Below, in pieces: positions 55,317 to 59,149 of a DNA stretch of 59,149 nt. The stretch spans positions 1-59,149 of the forward strand of contig CAZDCD010000027.1 in the NCBI GenBank assembly GCA_964503885.1, written 5' to 3'. This DNA is from CAZDCD01 sp964503885 (GTDB lineage Bacteria > Bacteroidota > Bacteroidia > Bacteroidales > UBA10428). The notes under the pieces are model-generated. The model was given only the letters and a program-made list of their open reading frames with translations. It did no database searches and was not told the origin of the DNA. The number at the start of each line of letters is the position of its first letter. Positions within the stretch are counted from its first letter, which is position 1. The position numbers were made by a program, and so were the translations under genes.

Positions 55317-55877
55317 TCAATTATTCATCAGATTGTTGTTTCGGGTATACTTTAACTGTCTGAAATGTGAAGGAGTAAGTCCTGTTATTCTCTTAAACTG
55401 GCTGGATAATTGTGATACATTACTGTAATGCATTTTGTGTGCGATTTCAGCAAGGTTAAGATCATCGTACACCAGCAATTCTTTTACCAGTTCAATTTTA
55501 TGTTTAATGATGTATTTTTCAATGGTGATACCTTCTATTTCTGCAAACAATGTGTTCAGGGAAATGAAGTTATCGTTAACGTTCAGGCTGATGTAATCAG
55601 AAAAGTTTGTTTTCAGCTCTTCATCCGAATAATTTTCCAAATCAACAATAGCCTTTTTCAAATTCTCAATAAGTGCATTTTTCTGGTCGTCTATAAGTTC
55701 AAACCCACATCGTTGCAATGCTTTTTTTAACTCTGCACGTTGAATTGGCGGTACTTTTCCTTTTGTATTTACTTTGCCTAATTCTACAGTAACATAAGCG
55801 ACACCAAGCTTGTCCAGTTCGTCCTGTACGATCGTTTTGCACCGTCCACATACCATATTTTTAATATAAAGTCTCAT
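55317..55877 (-). CDS. HMA-like domain fused to AraC-type DNA-binding domain (regulator 1)
   Basis: A 186-residue regulator. Residues about 1-65 resemble a heavy-metal-associated (HMA, ferredoxin-like) domain with an intact M-x-C-x-x-C site (C10, C13: NMVCGRC). A helical linker is followed by an AraC-type double helix-turn-helix (about 100-180), with LNLAEIAHKMHYSNVSQLSSQFKRITGLTPSHFRQ. AraC-family proteins usually bind paired direct repeats, as in the promoter sites of this window, one of which (site D) lies 99 bp upstream of this gene's start. Metal or redox sensing is inferred from the CxxC. The paralogue at 56045-56596 has lost the first Cys. Confidence 0.85.
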   Translation of the reverse strand: MRLYIKNMVCGRCKTIVQDELDKLGVAYVTVELGKVNTKGKVPPIQRAELKKALQRCGFELIDDQKNALIENLKKAIVDLENYSDEELKTNFSDYISLNVNDNFISLNTLFAEIEGITIEKYIIKHKIELVKELLVYDDLNLAEIAHKMHYSNVSQLSSQFKRITGLTPSHFRQLKYTRNNNLMNN

Positions 55878-55976
55878 GTTTTTAAGTTTTTTAAAATCAA
55901 ACCTGGGAACAAAGCCAACTCAATTACTGCGCAGGTACAGTCACGTTATTTTTAAAAAATATCGAACCACTTTCAC

Positions 55977-56043
55977 TAAAGGTAGACTGTTATCTTTGCT
56001 TAACCATTACACAATTCCTTAACAGATTTATATGATTCACACA
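55977..56043 (-). promoter_or_regulatory. Shared direct-repeat promoter, site D (upstream of HMA-AraC 1)
   Basis: Minus strand: GTGTGAATCATATAA (distal half 56028-56038), 10-bp spacer, GAATTGTGTAA (proximal half 56007-56017), then TACCTTTA at 55984-55977. Half-sites are 21 bp apart and the box begins 23 bp past the proximal half, as in sites A, C and E. It points to regulator 1, about 100 bp away, suggesting autoregulation. Confidence 0.72.
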
Positions 56044-56044
56044 T

Positions 56045-56596
56045 TTATGAATTATGGTGCCCGGTTTGCCTGAGTTGCATAAAATGAGAGGGTGTTAACC
56101 CGGTTACCTTTCTAAACTGGTTGGATAAATGGGCCACGCTGCTATAGTGTAATTTAAAGGCAATATCGCTAAGGTTGAGTTCACCATATACCAGCAATTC
56201 TTTTACACGTTCAATTTTCTGTTCAATAATATATTTTTCAATGGTAATGCCCTGCGTTGCTGAGAAAAGATTGCTCAGGTAAGCATAATCGTAATTGACC
56301 CCATTGCGGATAAAATCGGAAAAATTCTGCCTTGGGAGATCATCCGAAAGATAAATCAATTGGTAAATGGCCTCTTTGATTTTTTCTATGACAAGGTTTT
56401 CCCTGCTGTACTGAATTACCAGCCCGCTATTTTTTAAAGCAATATCAAGCATTTTGAGATTATCGACTGAAACATTACCTTCCAATTCCACTTTACCCAG
56501 CTCTATCATATTGGATTGAAGCCCGAGCTTTTGCAGTTCGTTCCTTACGATTGTCTCACAACGGCTGCTTTGCATATTTCTAATATAGAGCATCAT
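56045..56596 (-). CDS. HMA-like domain fused to AraC-type DNA-binding domain (regulator 2)
   Basis: A paralogue of regulator 1 (about 183 residues from the Met at 56596, chosen because it aligns with the start of regulator 1). The N-terminal domain keeps the fold pattern MLYIRNM-xx-SRC, but the first Cys is replaced by Ser, leaving a single Cys. The AraC half is strongly conserved: LNLSDIAFKLHYSSVAHLSNQFRKVTGLTPSHFMQ. It lies 66 bp downstream of the CsbD-like gene at 56663-56833 and may be cotranscribed with it from promoter site E. Loss of the Cys suggests it responds differently, or not at all, to the ligand of regulator 1. Confidence 0.85.
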   Translation of the reverse strand: MMLYIRNMQSSRCETIVRNELQKLGLQSNMIELGKVELEGNVSVDNLKMLDIALKNSGLVIQYSRENLVIEKIKEAIYQLIYLSDDLPRQNFSDFIRNGVNYDYAYLSNLFSATQGITIEKYIIEQKIERVKELLVYGELNLSDIAFKLHYSSVAHLSNQFRKVTGLTPSHFMQLRQTGHHNS

Positions 56597-56662
56597 ACAT
56601 ATGATGGTATTTATCATTCTAATAAATGATCATAAATTGTATAGTACATAATTATAAGCTAT

Positions 56663-56833
56663 CTAAAGCGTCACAAGAATGTTACGAAGTTCATCTTTCG
56701 TTTTCCCGAGTTTATATCCCAGGATTTCCAGCATTTCTTTTTCCTTGCCGTTGCCAAAACTTAAATCATCCTCGGAAATGGCTGAAAACTTAAGTTTAAG
56801 CTTTTCTTTTTTCTCATTCCAGTATCCTGTCAT
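56663..56833 (-). CDS. CsbD-like short stress protein (56 residues)
   Basis: A 56-residue protein starting MTGYWNEKKEKLKLKFSAIS. EDDLSFGNGKEKEMLEILGY and KLGKTKDELRNIL complete the CsbD-like pattern. It is very similar in layout to the proteins at 27033-27233 and 22559-22735. It is preceded by promoter site E, the best-conserved direct repeat in the window. Probably stress-inducible and perhaps cotranscribed with regulator 2. Function unknown. Confidence 0.8.
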   Translation of the reverse strand: MTGYWNEKKEKLKLKFSAISEDDLSFGNGKEKEMLEILGYKLGKTKDELRNILVTL

Positions 56834-56884
56834 AAAAGTAATCTTTGTGTTTTATTTTCACATGAAGGCGAAATAAAGGCAGTA

Positions 56885-56951
56885 TAAAGGTATTCAACAA
56901 AAGTTGTATACCTGTTACATAATTCTTTAAAAATCTTACATAATTCACACA
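56885..56951 (-). promoter_or_regulatory. Shared direct-repeat promoter, site E
   Basis: Minus strand: GTGTGAATTATGTAA (distal half 56936-56946), 10-bp spacer, a second perfect GAATTATGTAA (56915-56925), then TACCTTTA at 56892-56885. The two 11-bp half-sites are identical and exactly 21 bp apart, the clearest example of the architecture. It points to the CsbD-like gene at 56663-56833 and, behind it, regulator 2. Confidence 0.82.
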
Positions 56952-57112
56952 TTGCTTTTATATTCAGCATCTTAAATGATTGTGTTGTATTCAATCCGAA
57001 TGTATTAAAAGGTTGGCTTATTTAAACCGGTCGGATCAATACCAGGCAAAGTGGTTAATCATCCTGCATGCAATTTGATGCGATTTTGAGAATCATCCCT
57101 TAACAGTTCTTT

Positions 57113-57610
57113 TCACCCATCAAGGACCTTCATCAATTTCTGTCTTGCAATAAAAATTCTGCTTTTTACGGTTCCCAGATTCAGTTGAAGTTTTTCTGCG
57201 ATCTCTTTATACTTGAACCCCTCATGGTGCATCTTTAAGGGCAATTTGAGATTGTCATCAAGCACTTCAATGGTTTTTCGTATTTCTATTGATAAATATA
57301 TGGAGTGGGGATCATCAGCTCCCGAAGCTTTTGCATAATTCACGGGAAATCCTTCTTTTGGCTGGTTATCAAAAGTTTTATAGCGCATTGCATACCGATA
57401 ATCGTTAATAAAGGTGTTTTTCATAATGGTGTAAGTCCACGCTTTAATATTGGATCCGTGTATAAATTTATCGCAATATTTCAATGCCTTCAGAAAGGTC
57501 TCCTGCAACAGATCTTTTGCATCATCTTTATCAGCGGTTAATTGAATAGCAAATCTCATCAGTCCTTCCTGAAGATTAACCAGTTTATACTGGTATTCTA
57601 TGGTTGTCAT
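57113..57610 (-). CDS. ECF-type RNA polymerase sigma factor
   Basis: A 165-residue sigma-70-family protein with region 2 (about 10-75: KDDAKDLLQETFLKALKY, then IKAWTYTIMKNTFINDYR) and region 4 (about 105-160: LPLKMHHEGFKYKEIAEKL, GTVKSRIFIARQKL). There is no region 1 or 3, so it is an extracytoplasmic-function sigma. No anti-sigma gene adjoins it. It is an alternative candidate for driving the shared promoters, but those carry a housekeeping-like -7 box, which argues against it. Confidence 0.92.
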   Translation of the reverse strand: MTTIEYQYKLVNLQEGLMRFAIQLTADKDDAKDLLQETFLKALKYCDKFIHGSNIKAWTYTIMKNTFINDYRYAMRYKTFDNQPKEGFPVNYAKASGADDPHSIYLSIEIRKTIEVLDDNLKLPLKMHHEGFKYKEIAEKLQLNLGTVKSRIFIARQKLMKVLDG

Positions 57611-57946
57611 AATAATTAATTTAAGGGGTTTTTCAACAATCGAACAGCATACATCTTTGTATGGTTTTTGAGGTTATTCATTTTACACATTTGAATTTTC
57701 AGGTAAAAAACTAATAATGTTGTACGATACACCTGGAAAAATCGAATGCTTAATGTTGATTTAGAATAATAATTGTCTGCCTTATAAAAAAAGGGTATCC
57801 TTTTTCCCTCGGGATTCCTGTTAAGCCAAGCTAATCATAAATTATCCAGCCAGGCGGATGGCTCTGTCTTCCAATTTTATTTTTACATGCTAAGCCTCAA
57901 CTCATTGAAATGATAAGTCATTATAATGTCTGAGCAGTTCATATCT
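57611..57946. other. Intergenic region upstream of the sigma factor
   Basis: About 335 bp between the sigma factor and the end of the PIG-L-like gene. It must hold the sigma factor promoter. I found no shared direct-repeat site and no hairpin terminator. Nothing else is supported. Confidence 0.45.
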
Positions 57947-58591
57947 TCAAAGATGATTTCCTGCTTTTTTAATCCATTTTTTAGCATCGTCCGGATCGCT
58001 AAATTGCCAGAACGATTCTGCCCGGGATGTATTTTTTGCTTCCCAACTGCTTTTCTCAAATCCGTAGGTTTCGGTCATAATACTGTATTTTCTGAGTCCT
58101 ATCCGTTTTGTAAGTGTCCGGTAAACAGGTGCGTTTTCAACAGCTCTTGGATAATATTCCTTATTGCCGTCCTCGTATGCAAAGGTCCAAAGTTCTTTGG
58201 CTGAAATTTTACCGGAATGCCAGAGTTTAATCACAGCTTTGCTTACTTCCTCATGCCGTATATGTCTGGTGCATTCCCTGGCGGGATTATGGGTAACGAT
58301 AAGGTCGTAATGAACATTGGGAAGCAATAGCAGTATCTCACGTTCCAGTTCTTTTTCATCCAGCGGTTTTTGTTCAGGCTCATCATCAAGATCTCCTATG
58401 ATCCCTTCAGATTTAAGGACTTTAAGTGCGTTATAAAACCTAATGGCACGGTCCGTATCACTTCCCCGGAAAAGACAAACAATAAACCATTGCCACGAAG
58501 GATGACTCAGTATCGTTCCACCAGCCCATAATGTTTCATCGTCTGGGTAAGCAACGATAACGGCGACTTTTTTTATCGGCAAACGGATCAT
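57947..58591 (-). CDS. PIG-L/LmbE-family deacetylase-like protein with altered zinc motif
   Basis: A 214-residue protein of the PIG-L (LmbE-like) N-acetylglucosamine deacetylase family. The core AxPDDExxxxGG is present as AYPDDETLWAGG, and the second metal-binding region RHIRHEEV near residue 120 is kept. The first zinc ligand, the His of AHPDDE in MshB-type enzymes, is Tyr here, so normal zinc catalysis is doubtful. The rest of the fold looks intact. It could be a diverged enzyme, a sugar-binding protein, or use Tyr as ligand. It is probably monocistronic. Confidence 0.75.
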   Translation of the reverse strand: MIRLPIKKVAVIVAYPDDETLWAGGTILSHPSWQWFIVCLFRGSDTDRAIRFYNALKVLKSEGIIGDLDDEPEQKPLDEKELEREILLLLPNVHYDLIVTHNPARECTRHIRHEEVSKAVIKLWHSGKISAKELWTFAYEDGNKEYYPRAVENAPVYRTLTKRIGLRKYSIMTETYGFEKSSWEAKNTSRAESFWQFSDPDDAKKWIKKAGNHL

Positions 58592-58762
58592 AAATAAAAA
58601 TTGTCATTCAGGTTTAATCGGGGTTTACGTCCATGTAATCGCCTTTTTGCGATCAATTATTGGATTTAAAGGATACCACTTCTAAGGCCGATCCACAAAT
58701 CAACTATTCCAAAAAATACCTCCACCATTAATTGCTGCATTAGGTTTTTCAAGATCCCAGTT

Positions 58763-59149
58763 TTAATCTTCTTTATGTTTAATGTCTAATGGAATTATTC
58801 CCGCCATCTCCCCGATAATATTTACCAATTCTGTCCCCGTAGGGATCACAATTTTAGCATTATTCCCAAGTGATGCTTCAACGGCTTCTAACTTCCTCAA
58901 TAATTGGGCATTCCCAACAAAATATTTATCTGCCGCTTCATTCACCAGTTTAATGGCTCCGGCTTCTCCTTCGGCATGCAATATTTTCGATTGCTTAAAC
59001 CCTTCCGCTTCTTTAATCTTGGCACGTTTTACACCATCGGCGACAGTTTCGGCAGCAGTAGCGGAATCAATGGCCGCTATTTTTTCATTTTCGGCTTTTA
59101 CCACTTTATTCATGGTTTCCTGCACATCTTTTGGCGGGTCAATTTCTTT
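58763..59149 (-). CDS. SPFH/band-7 (stomatin-like) protein, C-terminal part (cut by window end)
   Basis: The gene runs off the window, so only the last 128 codons are visible. The sequence includes PPKDVQETMNKVVKAENEKIAAIDSA and HAEGEAGAIKLVNEAADKYF, typical of the C-terminal coiled-coil region of stomatin/prohibitin-type SPFH proteins. These form membrane-associated oligomers linked to protease or microdomain functions. Frame continuity is good: the codons at 59149-59126 read KEIDPPKD in frame, so the apparent start at 59125 is not the real one. Confidence 0.8.
   Translation of the reverse strand, partial: KEIDPPKDVQETMNKVVKAENEKIAAIDSATAAETVADGVKRAKIKEAEGFKQSKILHAEGEAGAIKLVNEAADKYFVGNAQLLRKLEAVEASLGNNAKIVIPTGTELVNIIGEMAGIIPLDIKHKED

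Noticed and set aside
57113..57610. ECF sigma factor as the recogniser of the five shared promoters
   Set aside because: The downstream box resembles the housekeeping TAnnTTTG -7 element, and paired 21-bp repeats fit an activator better than a sigma factor; kept only as an alternative.
1..59149. CRISPR arrays, insertion sequences or transposases
   Set aside because: I saw no regularly spaced identical repeats, no transposase motifs and no flanking inverted repeats with target duplications.

Overview
This AT-rich window comes from a member of the Bacteroidota. The evidence is the lipoprotein form of TamA (TamL) beside TamB, the near absence of Shine-Dalgarno sequences, and promoters with the Bacteroidota -7 box (TAnnTTTG-like). 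Most genes lie on the minus strand. I cannot name genus or species from the sequence alone. Function names rest on motifs and overall resemblance read by eye; no database search was run.

Layout. (1) 1-11.6 kb is an envelope block: tRNA-Pro(GGG) with its terminator, an MCE/Mla-type lipid ABC transporter (mlaE-mlaF-mlaD), tamB-tamL, and a small operon with a YtxH protein, a DUF1469/holin-like membrane protein and a basic helical protein. (2) 11.8-22.9 kb is a stress and osmotic block: two convergent AI-2E-family permeases, a DUF1328 peptide, a 1701-residue fusion of a cation-chloride-cotransporter-like permease with a long helical region and a P-loop NTPase, an MscS-like channel 12 bp downstream, a coiled-coil lipoprotein, a true CsbD protein and two tiny proteins. 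(3) 23-27.2 kb holds an overlapping GT4-type glycosyltransferase/GH130 pair, a cupin and a CsbD-like protein. (4) 27.3-31.8 kb is a biosynthetic cluster (UbiA-like prenyltransferase, type III polyketide synthase, methyltransferase, FAD monooxygenase) resembling the Streptomyces srsABC phenolic-lipid operon plus a prenyltransferase. (5) 32.3-34.3 kb has a small membrane protein and an AsmA/DUF748-like protein. (6) 34.4-49.2 kb is a long carbon and energy operon: pgm, a small lipoprotein, glgP, gnd, zwf, a HAD phosphatase, ackA, xfp and a P3A proton ATPase. It encodes a route from glycogen through the oxidative pentose-phosphate branch to phosphoketolase, acetyl-phosphate and acetate plus ATP. 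(7) 49.7-59.1 kb holds universal stress proteins flanking a truncated P-type ATPase, small acidic proteins, a triple helix-hairpin-helix membrane protein with an OmpA-domain protein, a histidine kinase, two paralogous regulators with an HMA-like domain fused to an AraC helix-turn-helix, a CsbD-like protein, an ECF sigma factor, a PIG-L-like protein and a partial SPFH/band-7 protein.

The most notable result is a shared promoter architecture at five places: 27265-27331, 32213-32276, 49548-49614, 55977-56043 and 56885-56951. Each has two 11-bp direct repeats (consensus GAATnATGTAA, the distal copy preceded by GTGT) exactly 21 bp apart, followed 22-23 bp later by a -7-like box (TACnTTTR), always pointing at the downstream gene. 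It precedes two CsbD-like genes, a small membrane protein gene, the carbon/energy operon and one HMA-AraC gene; the second HMA-AraC gene lies just behind one of those CsbD-like genes. The simplest reading is a stress regulon controlled by an AraC-type activator, quite possibly the two HMA-AraC proteins themselves. The assignment of the regulator is inference.
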